Assembly (NCBI GenBank): GCA_023014485.1
Contig: JAJOZX010009481.1
Coordinates: forward strand, 1 to 64,000
Origin: Bathynomus jamesi
Lineage: Eukaryota > Arthropoda > Malacostraca > Isopoda > Cirolanidae
DNA: 64,000 nucleotides
Direction: 5' to 3'
Shown here: piece after piece, positions 43,590-54,299 of the stretch
Layout: each line of letters starts with the position of its first letter
How positions within the stretch are numbered: the first letter of the stretch is position 1
Notes under the pieces: generated by a model
Database searches by the model: none
What the model was told of the DNA's origin: nothing
What the model saw: the letters and a program-made list of their open reading frames with translations, nothing else
Made by a program: the position numbers and the translations under genes

Positions 43590-45210
43590 TTATCTATACT
43601 TTCAACGGAAAGCTAGTTTCTGAAAAGCAAATGGCTACCTTGCTAAACGTTTTTTTTATGTCAGTTTTTACTATAGAAGATGTAACGAATATCCCTACGG
43701 TCATAGACATAATACTTTGGATAATATTGTGGTGAGTGAAAGGAAGGTAATGCGTTATATTGATAAAATGAAAATGTGTAAATCACCGGGGCCGGATTCC
43801 ATATATCCCATACAACTAAAAGAATTAAAAGAAAGCATTGTTGTGCCGCTAACAAAGATTTTTAATGCGTGTATTTCTGAGGGGTGCGTACCAGATAATT
43901 TCAAGTTAGCAAATGTGACACCTATCTTTAAGAAAGGCGATAAAGGTGCGGCGGGAAATTATAGGCCAATCAGTTTAACATCTGTTTGAGGTAAGCTACT
44001 GGAATCAGTAATTAGGGATCCTATAGTCGAACACTTAGAATTGCATAACTTGGTTAGAAATACGCAGCACGGTTTTAGTCGAAGCAAATCTTGCTTAACT
44101 AATCTTTCAGAATTTTTTCAATGCGTGGTTGAAGTTTTCGATAGTCATCGGGCGGTTGATGTAGTGCATTTAGATTTTCAAAAAGCGTTTGACACCGTAC
44201 CGCACAAAAGACTCATTGAAAAAACTAAGGCTCATGGAATCAGGGGGGTAGTAATAAATTGAAGAGAGTGGTTGCGAGGTAGGAAACAGAGGGTGGTCGT
44301 CTTGGGCTAATGTAGCGAGCGGCGTTCCTCAGGGTTCTGGATTGGGCCCCTTGCTTTTTCTTATATATATGTTAACGATTTAGATGTCGGCCTAGTCAGT
44401 GCAGTTTCAAAGTTTGCGGATGACACGAAGTTGGGTGGTAGGGCGATTAATGACGAAGATAGAGGTAAAATCCAGGATAAGTGCAAGTTGATAAGTGCAA
44501 AATTTTGCATATAGGTTCGCGTAACGGTAATTTTGCGTATAGTATGTCAGGAAAGGAGTTAGCAAGCGTAGAGCAGGAAAAAGATTTAGGAGTTATAGTC
44601 AATGGTGATTTAAAAGTAGTGAAACAAAGTACAGCACTTGTCAATAAAGTGAACAAGTGCTAGGTTTTATAGCTCGGAATTTTGAGTACAAATCGCACGA
44701 TATTATTGTTCCTCTTTATAAATCATTAGTTAGACCCCATTTTGGAGTACGCGATCCAATTTTGGAATCCGCATATGCGAAAAGATATAGACAAAATCGA
44801 AAGAGTTCAAAGACGAGCAACTAAGATGATTTTGTCGCTTAGGTCAAAGTCGTACGAGGATAGGCTTAAAGAGTTAAAATTGACTACACTCGAGACTAGG
44901 AGGCTAAGGGGTTATCTAATCCAGGTTTTTAAAATTATGAATGGGTTCGATAACGTAGATAGAGATCTTTTTCGAAATATCTCAATATAATAGGACTAGA
45001 AATAACGGGTGTAAGTTGACAAGTAGAAGGTTCGAGACAGCAGTTGGCAAAAACTATTTTACGCATAGAAGAGTAAATAGCTGGAAGAGTAACTAGCTGG
45101 AAGAGTTTGCCGGTAGGAGTAATTAGTAGCACGTCTATAAACATGTTTAAAAATCGATTAGACGTATATGTTGATAGATTGGGTATAACATTATTATAAC
45201 ATTATAAAAA
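43590..45210 (+). pseudogene. CR1-like LINE reverse transcriptase, degenerate
   Basis: + strand, in order: MKMCKSPGPDSIYPIQLKEL, VPDNFKLANVTPIFKKGDKG, NYRPISLTSV-stop, QHGFSRSKSCLTNLSEF, VVHLDFQKAFDTVPHKRLIE, SGFWIGPLAF (a shifted GVPQGS-LGPLLF), VNDLD, SKFADDTKLGG (catalytic FADD near 44415), EKDLGVIVNGDLK, VRPHFGV...FWNPHMRKDIDKIERVQR, LTTLETRRLRGYLI, SWKSLPVGV and FKNRLDVYVDRL. This is CR1-type (FADDTKL). It is the longer copy of the family at 17415. 5' truncated; stops and shifts throughout. Confidence 0.9.
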
Positions 45211-45415
45211 GGGAGTACCGTCCGTCCTGAGGATTCAATTATTCGGTCAGTAAAACTACAGAAAAGAACGCAGCAATGAAGATCTCAAGCTTCACATCTG
45301 AACCCATTGTATCAAGATTTTTTAAGCTTAAGATTTTCATGGCTGTGTTCTTTTCTATAGTTTTACTGATCGAATAATTGACTCCCCAGCAGTTGAGAGA
45401 CCCCAGTAATTGGGG
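45211..45415. repeat. Inverted repeat of a dispersed sequence
   Basis: AAAACTACAGAAAAGAACGC at 45250 pairs with GTTCTTTTCTATAGTTTTAC at 45350; the same words occur at 26485 within a degenerate mariner. Confidence 0.55.
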
Positions 45416-45765
45416 AGCCTCGGTGGTGTAGTGGTTAGCATCGCTGACTGCGAATCCATCGGCCCCGGGATCGAGACCCGGTGATGGCAGGCGGCACGCA
45501 GCAAAACCCAGCAGTTTATCCATTCACCAAAAAAAATTGGTTGGTAGATAAATGGGTACCCTGGATAGCTTAGTGGTTAAGACGCTGGGCTGCTGCTGCT
45601 GCTGCTGATCGTGAGATCGAGTCCGGGTAAGGACTTCGTAATTTCTGACACCAGCGTTGTGGGGCGTGGTTCGAATTCCACGTTAAACTGTAGGTTTATG
45701 GTGGAATGATAAGCTTGACCTTCGTCAGAATGAACAATTCGGGCGGAAGCAAAACCAAGGTATAA
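45416..45765 (+). repeat. Dimeric tRNA-derived SINE (type B), copy 4 (complete)
   Basis: First head: GGTGGTGTAGTGGTTAGCAT (A box) with GGGATCGAGACCCGGTGA (B box). Then GGCAGGCGGCACGCAGCAAA, a linker TTGGTTGGTAGATAAATGGG, second head GATAGCTTAGTGGTTAAGAC (A box) with a (CTG)5 run in the anticodon region and GAGATCGAGTCCGGG (B box). The tail has GTAGGTTTATGG and AACAATTCGGGCGGAAGCAA. It reveals the full two-headed structure shared by copies 1-3. Confidence 0.8.
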
Positions 45766-46004
45766 AGTAAACAATTACTGAGGGGTGGAAAGTTACATTA
45801 TAAACTTACTTATAACAACTTCCAACCGAGTCTAATCAATGAAGACTGCCACATATTGGCACAGTGTTTAGACCGGATGAACGCGGCCCATTCTGTTAAC
45901 TCTCTTATGTTATTATTAACGCGCATCATCGAAACTCAGACTTCAGTCTCTTCATTTTGCTCATATAGGGAAACTGGGTTATAGATAAGTATCCCAATAT
46001 ACAG

Positions 46005-46007
<3 letters not shown>

Positions 46008-46074
<67 letters not shown>
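46008..46074. repeat. (TA)n microsatellite
   Basis: About 33 TA units, directly abutting the mariner terminus. Confidence 0.95.
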
Positions 46075-46077
<3 letters not shown>

Positions 46078-46976
46078 CGTCCCAAAAAAATGTATACACA
46101 CTTTAAATACTTATAAAGGCAGTGTTTATTAAAATACATTTCATTTTCAAAATGTAATAGAATCTACAGACATTATTTAATTTTGTCAACGCCTGTTTTC
46201 AAACTGACGTCCGTTCTGGTCCAGGCACTGCTGATAACGCGAAGCAATGGAATCGCAAACATCACGAAACATTTCGTTTGGTATTGTGTGCATTCTCGTT
46301 CGTTCAATGGCTGCTCTCAATTCAGCGACTGTTGCAGGTTTTATAGCGTAGACTTTGTCTTTTAAGTATCCCCATAAAAAAAGTCTAGTGGTGTGAGGTC
46401 TGGTGAACGCGGAGGGTATTCTACGAAACCCCTTCGTCCAATCCACATCCACATCGTGCCAAGTACCACTCGCAATACTCCACTCTTCGGTCCCGATCAT
46501 CTTCATTAATAGCATGGACTAATCTTGGAATGTAACTTTTCCATTGACAGCGCTTCAAAATGCGTTGGACAGACGATTCTGAAATTCCTACCTCACGACT
46601 CGCTTGCCGCACAGATTTTCTTGGACTTTGGTGATACGTTTCCAGTACTCTTTCTTGCTTTGTGGGGCTTGTCGATGTGTCCGTGGTCTTCCGGAACGCT
46701 TCTTGTGGACATTCTGAACAGTTCCATCGGCTTCAAACTTATCTCTAATTCGAGTGATGGTAGGTCGCGTTGGTGGATCTGTTTGAAACTCCCTCCTAAA
46801 CTGTCTTTGCACTTCAACTGCGTTTTCACACTTCCAGTAGCATTTTAGAATGAATTTCCTTTGTTCAAAGCTTAGTCTGACTGCCATTATTAATTCTAAT
46901 GGGTTTAACTTGGAAAGAAAGAAACATCAATTGAGCTATCAGCTGTTAAAGTGTGTATACATTTTTTTGGGACGTC

Positions 46977-46978
<2 letters not shown>
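46075..46978 (-). mobile_element. Mariner-type element, internally deleted
   Basis: GGGCGTCCCAAAAAAATGTA and inverted TACATTTTTTTGGGACGTCC are the ends, with ~30-base repeats in (TA)n. A transposase lacking its catalytic middle is on the minus strand. Confidence 0.85.
46186..46887 (-). pseudogene. Transposase with catalytic core deleted
   Basis: ATG 46887: [49 protein letters not shown], then [20 protein letters not shown] and CEWYLARC. The frame then joins [20 protein letters not shown] (last catalytic Asp), YLKDKVYAIKPATVAELRAA and a tail ENRR-stop. The ~170 residues with the first two Asp are gone. The N-terminal E-Q-R-K-F motif resembles the palindrome at 5536. Confidence 0.85.
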
Positions 46979-46979
<1 letters not shown>

Positions 46980-47024
<45 letters not shown>

Positions 47025-47040
47025 ATATATATATATATAC
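46980..47040. repeat. (TA)n microsatellite
   Basis: TA repeat between two mariners. Confidence 0.95.
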
Positions 47041-48345
47041 GAGGGCCACTCAATATATTTTGCCCACCTTTTTGTTTTCTTTCCAAGTTTTCTTGTTAAG
47101 TTGCAGAAATTTTGTACACAAGTAGTTACATTCCTTTATTACTAGTTTTTATTTTTCCACAGTGTCTCCATCCTTTTCTACGGCTTTCCTCCACCTCAAA
47201 ACAAGGGCTTTTATTCCTTGCTGGTGAAAAAGTCCGCTGGAACCACCTCTTAACCTCCTCAACAACCTCATCGTCACTCTGAAACTTTCTTCCACGAATA
47301 GCATCCTTCATTGGCCCAAACAAATGGAAGTCTGAAGGTGCCAGATCCGGGCTGTACGGAGGGTGGGGTAACACAGTGAAGCGCATTTTTGTGATGGCCT
47401 CTCTTGTTTGCAAACTGTTGTGTGGTCTTGCGTTATCGTGCAAAAGAAGGACGTCTTCCAGTTTTCTCTCCGGTCGAACTCGCTTTATACGTTTCTGGAG
47501 TCTCTGTAGAGTAGCAATATATGCCTCTGAGTTGATTGTGTGTCCATTCTTCATAATGTCCACCAGAATCACCCCTTTCATGTCCCAGAAGATGGTGGCC
47601 ATAACCTTTCCTGCAGAGGGAGCCATTTTGAACTTTTTCTTGCGCAGGAGTCTGCGTGATGCCATTCCATGGATTTTCGTTTTGTTTCAGGTTCAAAGTG
47701 GTGTACCCAAGTCTCATCCCCAGTCACATTTCGTGAAAGGAAGTCATCCCCTTCTGTCTCGTATCGAACCAACGACTCGGAAGCAATTTCTTTTCTTTGG
47801 TCTTACACTTTTGAGTATCACAGTTGCTGAATTATCGTATTCACACTTCCTTCACTAATTCCTAGCTCGAGTGATAGCTCCTTGTATGTGACGCGCCGAT
47901 TTGATCGAATGCTGTTAGCACGTTGCACAGTGTGAGATGTCACAGCCGATGCTGGGCGACCGCTGCATGGCTCATCATCGAGGCTGGCTCTCCCTCTCTC
48001 CGATGATCTCACCCGTTTAGACCAGCGTCCAACTGTGCTTCGATCAACAACAGCATCTCCGTGAACGTTTTGTAGACGTTTGTGAATATTTCCAAGTGTT
48101 TCCTTCTCTGCGGTTAAGAACTCGATAACAGCTCTCTGTTTACGACGCACATCACTGTCAGACGCTATTTTCGAAACAAGGGCGTTTAAAAGCTGTTTTA
48201 TACATGGAGGGGAGGTTCAAACTGGAAAAATCCGGTTATGTGAAGCACAAAGTGCAAACTTACGGCCCAAAAGACATTTCAGCCCCATGGCCTATTATTT
48301 AGTAAGAAAAAAGGGTGGGGCAAAATATACTGACTGCCCCCTATT
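47041..48345 (-). mobile_element. Mariner (DD34D), nearly complete
   Basis: GAGGGCCACTCAATATATTT then TGCCC at the left; inverted GGCAAAATATACTGACTGCC then CCC at the right. Length ~1.3 kb is that of a full mariner. It carries an almost full-length transposase. Confidence 0.85.
47126..48150 (-). pseudogene. Mariner transposase with few defects
   Basis: ATG 48150: MRRKQRAVIEFLTAEKETLG, a SGRPASAV hook, helix-turn-helix TYKELSLELGISEGSVN, then stops near 47818. The catalytic part has VTGDETWVHHFEPETKR (first Asp), KKFKMAPSAGKVMATIFWD, LLLHDNARPHNS (second Asp) and LPHPPYSPDLAPSDFHLFGP (third Asp). The last two Asp are 34 residues apart, the mariner signature. Breaks: two stops after IIQQL and two frame changes (near 47770 and 47650). 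About 340 residues in total, the family's usual length. Confidence 0.9.
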
Positions 48346-48815
48346 AATATAATATATATATATATATATATATGGGTAGGGCCGGATCTAGAAGTTGCGA
48401 GGCCCTAGGCAGATCTAGAAATTGCGAGGCCCTAGGCCTATATATATGAAAATATGGACTTAATTATCGGTACTATACCAGCAATATTAGAATCCCGCAT
48501 AGACAGAACTATGCCAGCACTTAAAAATTAAACCAAACCAAAATAATCACGCATGGAAATTGTATAAGAAATATAAATAAACCATACAAATAAGTATAAA
48601 TTATAATATGAATCAAGATTTGTATCGAAAATATAAGAATGATTTCTAAGATTTATATAATATTATATATAGGTAATGACTTTCCATAGTATACAAACGT
48701 TTTTCATATGTGATGTATAAGAGATGTTGACATTTCATTTTTTATAATAACGAGCGATCGACTTATCAGGCTAAATATTAATGCTTTAATATTTGGTTCA
48801 GATGCTCCTTGAATA

Positions 48816-49079
48816 TTACAGCAATGCTTTTCTACTTTTCTTCGAGCTAAACTCTTCAATTAATTGAGAATAATCTAATGAATTTGTTATATCGGTTTCT
48901 ATTGATAACGTAGCTAATGATTGCAATCTCGCTTGAGACATGGTGGAACGCAAATATGTTTTAATAAGTTTGAGACGCGAGAAACTTCTTTCAGCCGAAG
49001 CAACAGTAACTGGGATGGTTAATACTATTCGAAGTGCAACATAAACATTAGGATAAATCTCACTTAGTTGTTTTTGCAC
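48816..49079 (-). pseudogene. hAT transposase C-terminus (outer element)
   Basis: Minus strand: QLSEIYPNVYVALRIVLTIP, VTVASAERSFSRLKLIKTYL, RSTMSQARLQSLATLSIETD. This is the hAT dimerisation domain (A-S-A-E-R-S-F-S-x-L), of the same type as that at 4827-5249. Confidence 0.85.
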
Positions 49080-49232
49080 TATATAATCAAGGGCATTTCC
49101 GAGATCTGTTTTCTCAGGTATAAACCTGCAAAGTACTTCAAGTTCTTCATAGAGTTCTAAATCATTAATATCACTTGAACAGAACGCGCAAAACGGCTTG
49201 AGCGAGGCCCCCTTTGGCGCGAGGCCCTAGGC

Positions 49233-49305
49233 CAGGGGTCGGCAACCTTTAGAAATGAAAGAGCCATACTGTGTAAAATTTAGAGCAAGAAATCAGCAAA
49301 GAGCC

Positions 49306-49344
<39 letters not shown>

Positions 49345-51151
49345 CAAACAATTTTCGTACTTACATACTATATGTTTTTCTTTTTAATGGGACTTCTGTT
49401 GCTGCATTTTTTCACTCATTTCTTTGAAATTTAGATCGCAATTAGTCAAATTCACCTTCGTACACGCATTCAGGCTCTCTTCTGTTAATCTCGATCGCAA
49501 ATTGTTTTTAATGCGACTTAAGTGGGAGAATGCCTGTTCGCACATATAGGTTGATCCAAACTCTGATATTAAAGCCAGACTAAGATTTTGCATCGTTTTA
49601 TATGTAGCACGAATTTCCTTCCAAGTTTGCAGAATGAGATTATCCTCGCGCTCTAATCTCTTCATGTCAACCCACTTATGTTGGTTTGCCATTTTTGCGC
49701 GCTGTCGAGCAAGGCTTTCTAATTCAGAATTCAGTTTAACGAATTTCTCAATCCATAGATCCGATTCCTTAAAATCTATAATTTCCATTTCTAAATCGCT
49801 GATTGAGATGCCGGGAATCACTGTCAAATTTAGTTCTTCAGCTGACACTTGATGTGGCCGAATCATAAATTTAAACATGGCACCGTGTTTGCGAAAGTAG
49901 ACAAAACGAGACTTGAGTGCCATCAGTAGCTCTGATACAAAGCCAGCAAACTGCGGCAAATCCAGGGTATCATTCGGATTCTCTCGTTGACACGAATCAC
50001 GAAACATTCTTAATCTTTCGAAATGTAACAACCTGCCCATCTCGATATCTTTGATGAAGACGGTCAATTTTGCTTCAGATGCAAACACTGCCTGCTGCAG
50101 AATTAGAACCGTATTTCCTTGCTCTTGTAGCTTCATGTTCAACTCATTTAAATGACCAGTACTGTCGACGAGATAGTAAAATTTAAGTAACCAATCAGAG
50201 TTCGAGAGCTCAGGGTGTTTGACTCCTTTTGAATTCAGAAATTCTTTAATCTCGTTAATACAAGCGACAAAACGCGAAAACTTTGCCACGAGAAAGCCAG
50301 CGAACATTGCTTTGCATTACTAGATCGGGGTACTCAGAATTTACCTCTTCCAGCAAAGACTTAAACTGGCGGTGATGTAGGGCCCGTGCAACAATAAAAT
50401 TCACGATACGAACGACCAGTTCCATAACACCACCTAGTTCGGTTCCACAAGATTGTGTGCAAAGTGCTTCCTGATGCGCAATGCAATGGAAAGTCAAAAG
50501 GGAGCGGTTTAGCTTTTCTGCAAAAAGAGTAAGGAACCCCTTGTATTTGCCGACCATTGAAGATGCACTGTCCGAACACACCGACACAAGATCGTCAATC
50601 CGTATTTCCTTCTCATTCACAAAATTCATCACAGTTTCAAAGATGTCTTCTCCCCTTGTTCAGTTTTCCATTGTTAATATCGCCAGCATTTCTTCGAGCA
50701 CGAGTTTCCACAAATATATCGTCCTATAATGCACAATTGATTAACATCACATATGTCAGTTGTCTCGTCGAGGGCAAACGAAAAATATGCAGCTGTACTC
50801 AAATGTAGCATTTGTTCCTTTTCGATATGATGAGCCATTTCCAATGCTCTGTTGTGAACGGTTTTTTCCGATAATGGCAGATCTTTTATTTTTTTGTAAT
50901 ATTTTGGTCTTGTTGGGAAACTCGTCAAACAGCTCTTCACCAATTTGTAACATGCAATTTTTCACATAGGCCCCCTATGTAGCAAAAAACTAATCAGTTG
51001 GCGTGAGCCATTATGCATATTTCAGTTTTTAATAGATTTTTAAAATAAAAAAGTTGTTTATTTTTAGGGTAGAGTGCAGAAGACCAAAGAGCCATATTTG
51101 ATACCTTACTGAGCCATATTTGGCTCGCGAGCCATAGGTTGCCGGCCCCTG
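49233..51151 (-). mobile_element. Inner hAT element
   Basis: CAGGGGTCGGCAACCTTTAG and inverted TAGGTTGCCGGCCCCTG are the ends, with a perfect 8-bp duplication CCCTAGGC at 49225-49232 and 51152-51159. The insertion is younger than the outer hAT. A (TA)n run lies just inside its left end (49308-49340). Confidence 0.95.
49384..50950 (-). pseudogene. hAT transposase, GTF2IRD2/ZBED-like
   Basis: Minus strand: KIKDLPLSEKTVHNRALEMA, YFSFALDETTDICDVNQLCI (first catalytic Asp), DIFETVMNFVNEKE, LVSVCSDSASSMVGKYKGFL, TFHCIAHQEALCTQ, QSNVRWLSRGKVF, then after a frameshift near 50280 FVACINEIKEFLNSKGV through LALISEFGSTYMCEQAFSHL and NLRSRLTEESLNACTKVN, the dimerisation region. The N-terminal zinc-finger part is missing and there is another shift near 50650. 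This group has been recruited into vertebrate genes, but here it is a transposon copy. Confidence 0.9.
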
Positions 51152-51249
51152 CCCTAGGCGATCGCCTAGTTCGCCTATAGCTAAATCCGAGCCTGTATAT
51201 GGGAATGAACTCAGAATGGTCCCCTGAGTTTTTTATGATACACACAGAC

Positions 51250-51787
51250 AGTGCATGGAACAAGGAACTCTTCTGGGATAATTAAATCCACTATAGTCCG
51301 AATAAGTAATGGGAAATGACAAATACCAGTGTTTTTCTCTTTCATGATGCTAGCCCGACGTGGGCAACGGGTCACTCGCAAAGAGGTCCCATAAATATAG
51401 CTTCCCTCACCAGCTATCTGCAAAGTAGACAGGATCCAGCTTTGGGACATGGATCTAGGTTTAAAGCAGCCTAGCCCTGCTACATTTAGAACCTCAATAT
51501 AAGCAAAAGACTCGTGAAGGCAGCGAGTCTTTTGCTTATATTGAGGTTCTAAATGTAGCAGGGCTAGGCTGCTTTAAACCCTAGATCCATGTCCCAAACC
51601 TGGATCCTGTCTACTTTGCAGATAGCTGGTGAGGGAAGCTATATTTATGGGACCTCTTTGCGAGTGACCCGTTGCCCACGTCGGGCTAGCATCATGAAAG
51701 AGAAAAACTATGGTATTTGTCATTTACCATTACTTATTCGGACTATAGTTGATTTAATTATCCCAGAAGAGTTCCTTGTTCCATCAC

Positions 51788-51788
<1 letters not shown>
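51250..51788. repeat. 539-bp foldback repeat
   Basis: Two ~265-base arms are inverted copies with a 9-base spacer (51515-51523). Each arm contains GACTATAGT(G/T)GATTTAAT, AGCTATATTTATGGGACCTC and GTTCTAAATGTAGCAGGGCT. Mirror-image frames (ILSTLQIAGEGSYIYGTSLR) on both strands arise from the symmetry. Part of an arm recurs at 1140. Confidence 0.85.
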
Positions 51789-51832
<44 letters not shown>

Positions 51833-52050
51833 GGTGAACCAAAAGTAGGTGGACAGTAGGTTGAATACGTTTGTGTTATATTATATTATAACTATGGTGT
51901 TCATTATAACTATGGTGTTTGTGGGTATTATATTAAATATTATAACTAAATTTATTTAAATTTTATTTTGTATTATAGTATACAAAAAAATTAAATATGT
52001 ATTCTCAAATAAACGTTATCATTTACTGTCCACCTACATTTTGTTCACCC
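51833..52050. mobile_element. 218-bp MITE
   Basis: GGTGAACCAAAAGTAGGTGG then ACAGTA pairs with TACTGTCCACCTACATTTTG then TTCACC. It lies beside a (TA)n/(CA)n tract. The interior has a duplicated TTATAACTATGGTGTT. Confidence 0.8.
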
Positions 52051-52325
52051 TATATATTGGCTCCTACTGACATTTTTATTCAGAATTTGAGGTTGGTGAT
52101 AGTTTGGATCAAAATGTTAAAATTCTTTCCAAAACATAATTTTAAATTATTTTATGCCAACTTTTGGATCTACTTTAATAATATTATATATAATATAAAA
52201 AACATTTGTGTCTTATAAATTACTTGTATAATAATTTATTTTTATTAATTTTTTTATACTGGAAATAGACATGCAAATGTGTGGAGAAATATATATATAT
52301 ATATATATAATATATATATATAATA

Positions 52326-52364
<39 letters not shown>

Positions 52365-52403
52365 TATATTAATTATGTATGTATAATTAGTCTTTGTTCA
52401 CAG
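52051..52403. other. AT-rich DNA with (TA)n, then splice acceptor
   Basis: TA repeats at 52288-52366. The last bases, TCTTTGTTCACAG, form a good splice acceptor for the candidate exon that follows. Confidence 0.5.
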
Positions 52404-52551
52404 TGGCAACTGAATCTGTTCTGCTCCCCCTAAAAACCCACAGTAAGGGCGTGGATTGAGGAGGGGTTAGAGTGTCGTGCTGTGGTGGCGTATCCAAGCC
52501 AACATTTCGTGGGCTCTAAACGGGAAACCATTGAATTTCACCGCCCTCGAG
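52404..52551 (+). pseudogene. Candidate Ig-like exon B with a one-base frameshift
   Basis: Between an acceptor (TTGTTCACAG) and a donor (GAG|GTAAAT) lies 148 bp. The first half reads ATESVLLPLKTHSKGVD then a stop; the second half, one base out, reads EEGLECRAVVAYPSQHFVGS and KRETIEFHRPR. Removing one base at GATT (near 52458) would join them as ...GVD-EEGLECRA..., giving a 147-bp, phase 1-1 exon. E-strand (SVLLPL), F-strand Cys (LECRA) and G-strand (ETIEFH) fit the end of an Ig domain. It may be a decayed exon, a sequencing error, or an exon of another Ig gene. No family is assigned. Confidence 0.45.
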
Positions 52552-53280
52552 GTAAATTTTGTCTTTTTGAGTTTAAAGAAGAATTTTTAAAAGATGTTTG
52601 CATGGACTTTCAGGAAAGTGATGATACTGTTTTTTAAAATTAGATTTTAAAGGATTTCAAAAATTTTCCCATGTGATTAAATCCCCCCCCCCCCCCCCCC
52701 CAAAAAATCTCGAGTTTTTTTTCAAGTTTTTAAAGAATTGAACTCGTTCTTCACAGAATTCAAGATTTCAAGGATCGCGAAGGAGTTGTTAGAGAGTTGT
52801 TAGAGAGTTGTTAGAGAGTTGTTAGAGAGTTGTTAGAGAGTTGTTAGAGAGTTGTTAGAATTTTATTTTATTTTTAAAGTTCTTTTTAATGAAGCTTATT
52901 TGTTGTTATATTTAAAGCAATTTTCACGGAAGGTTTTTAAATAAGTGTTTATAAAGGGTTTGGTTATAGTGAATAAGAATACTGAAAGAATTTTGAAACG
53001 ATTTTTCAAGTATTTTGAATTTCTTATTTAAAGGATTTTGAAATGAATTTTAAGGTTTCAAAAAAGATATTGCAAACCTGTTTTTTTACGTTTTGACTTA
53101 AATTTTTCTGTGAACTTCAAAACATTTTAATGCTGCCAACATTAAAAACATTTTTTAAAGAAAAACATTCTCGTTTGGAAGATTTTTAGGACATGTTTTT
53201 AGAAAAAACATGTTTTCTGATGTCTGAAAATGATGATTTTGTGAAAACCAATCTTGTTTTTGGTGATGAATATTTGATCA
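52552..53280. other. Unassigned; 11-bp tandem repeat and poly-C
   Basis: Poly-C at 52684-52700 and seven copies of GAGTTGTTAGA at 52783-52858. No gene is visible. Confidence 0.6.
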
Positions 53281-53301
53281 CACACACAACACACACACAC
53301 A

Positions 53302-53372
<71 letters not shown>
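53281..53372. repeat. (CA)n(CT)n microsatellite
   Basis: CA run followed by about 35 CT units. Confidence 0.95.
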
Positions 53373-53394
53373 GTGCGGACCTAGGTAGGATAGG

Positions 53395-54190
53395 AGAGTG
53401 TCCGAAAAATGGCAAATGCCGTTTAACTTGGGTAAATGCAAAGTGATGCACATTGGCTACGCCAATCCAAGCGGACTACTCGATGTTGGGCAGTAATATC
53501 GAGGTGACTGATTTAGAAAAGGACTTGGGTGTGCTAATTAGCAGCGACCTTAAGTTTACGAAACAGTGTGTAGAGGTGGAAAAGAAAGCCCAGAAACTAT
53601 TGGGTTATATCAGGAGGCAATTCAGTTTCGGAACAAGGAGATTGTGCTCTCACTGTACAATTCCCTTGTTCGGCCGTACCTGGAGTATGCTGTGCAGTTC
53701 TGGTCGCCCACCCTCAGGAAAGATATTGAGAGGCTGGAGCGAGTGCAGGCGAGGGCCACAAAGTTAATCCCTTCCGTTAGGCATATGGGCTACAATCGAC
53801 GGTTACGCGCCCTGAACTTGTTTTCGCTTGAAACTTGGAGGCTGCGCGGTCAACTGATCGAGGTTTTCAAGCTCTTACGCGGGTTCAACGATGTCGATTT
53901 TAGAAGTATGTTTAGTTTAAATGATAACCCAACTCGCAACAATGGTTGGAAGTTGGATTTGAAACGGTTTAGGACTAGTGTGTGTGGGAATTACTTTACG
54001 TATAAGATCTGTGACACGTGGAACAGGTTACCTTCGGAAGATGTGAACAGTTCCTCTGTGGATCAGTTCAAGAAAAGGTTAGACCAAATCTTGCACACTA
54101 TTTGAGTGTGTACAAAATTTTCCCTGGCACCCGTTGCCATTGGTATCTCCTCGGTATGGGCCGCAAGGCCTTTTGAGGTACTTCTTTTCC
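53395..54190 (+). pseudogene. CR1-like LINE, 3' end
   Basis: + strand: WQMPFNLGKCKVMHIGYANP, SNIEVTDLEKDLGVLISSDL, KKAQKLLGYIRRQFSF, then NKEIVLSLYNSLVRPYLEYA, VQFWSPTLRKDIERLERVQA, LNLFSLETWRLRGQLIEVFK and NRLPSEDVNSSSVDQFKKRL before a stop. Two frame changes (near 53460 and 53620). The 3' end GTATGGGCCGCAAGGCCTTT leads into a (CT)n tract. A third CR1-like family in this window. Confidence 0.85.
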
Positions 54191-54194
54191 TTGT

Positions 54195-54197
<3 letters not shown>

Positions 54198-54270
<73 letters not shown>
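54198..54270. repeat. (CT)n microsatellite
   Basis: About 36 CT units separating two LINEs. Confidence 0.95.
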
Positions 54271-54273
<3 letters not shown>

Positions 54274-54299
54274 AACTCCTTGTAACTCTCTCCGTGTGA

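Larger units (their letters stand above)
48377..51195 (-). mobile_element. Outer hAT element, host of a second hAT
   Basis: Left end TAGGGCCGGATCTAGAAG and right end inverted CGGATTTAGCTATAGGCG (…TAAATCCGAGCCTG). A perfect 8-bp target duplication, TATATGGG, lies at 48369-48376 and 51196-51203. A transposase C-terminus is at 48816-49079. The inner hAT (49233-51151) splits it. Confidence 0.9.

Noticed and set aside
49384..50307. A domesticated hAT gene (GTF2IRD2/ZBED-like)
   Set aside because: It is frameshifted, lies between intact hAT ends with a perfect 8-bp target duplication, and has no added host exons.
51211..51837. Two similar ~80-codon frames on opposite strands
   Set aside because: Mirror frames of the foldback at 51250-51788, without a recognisable domain.
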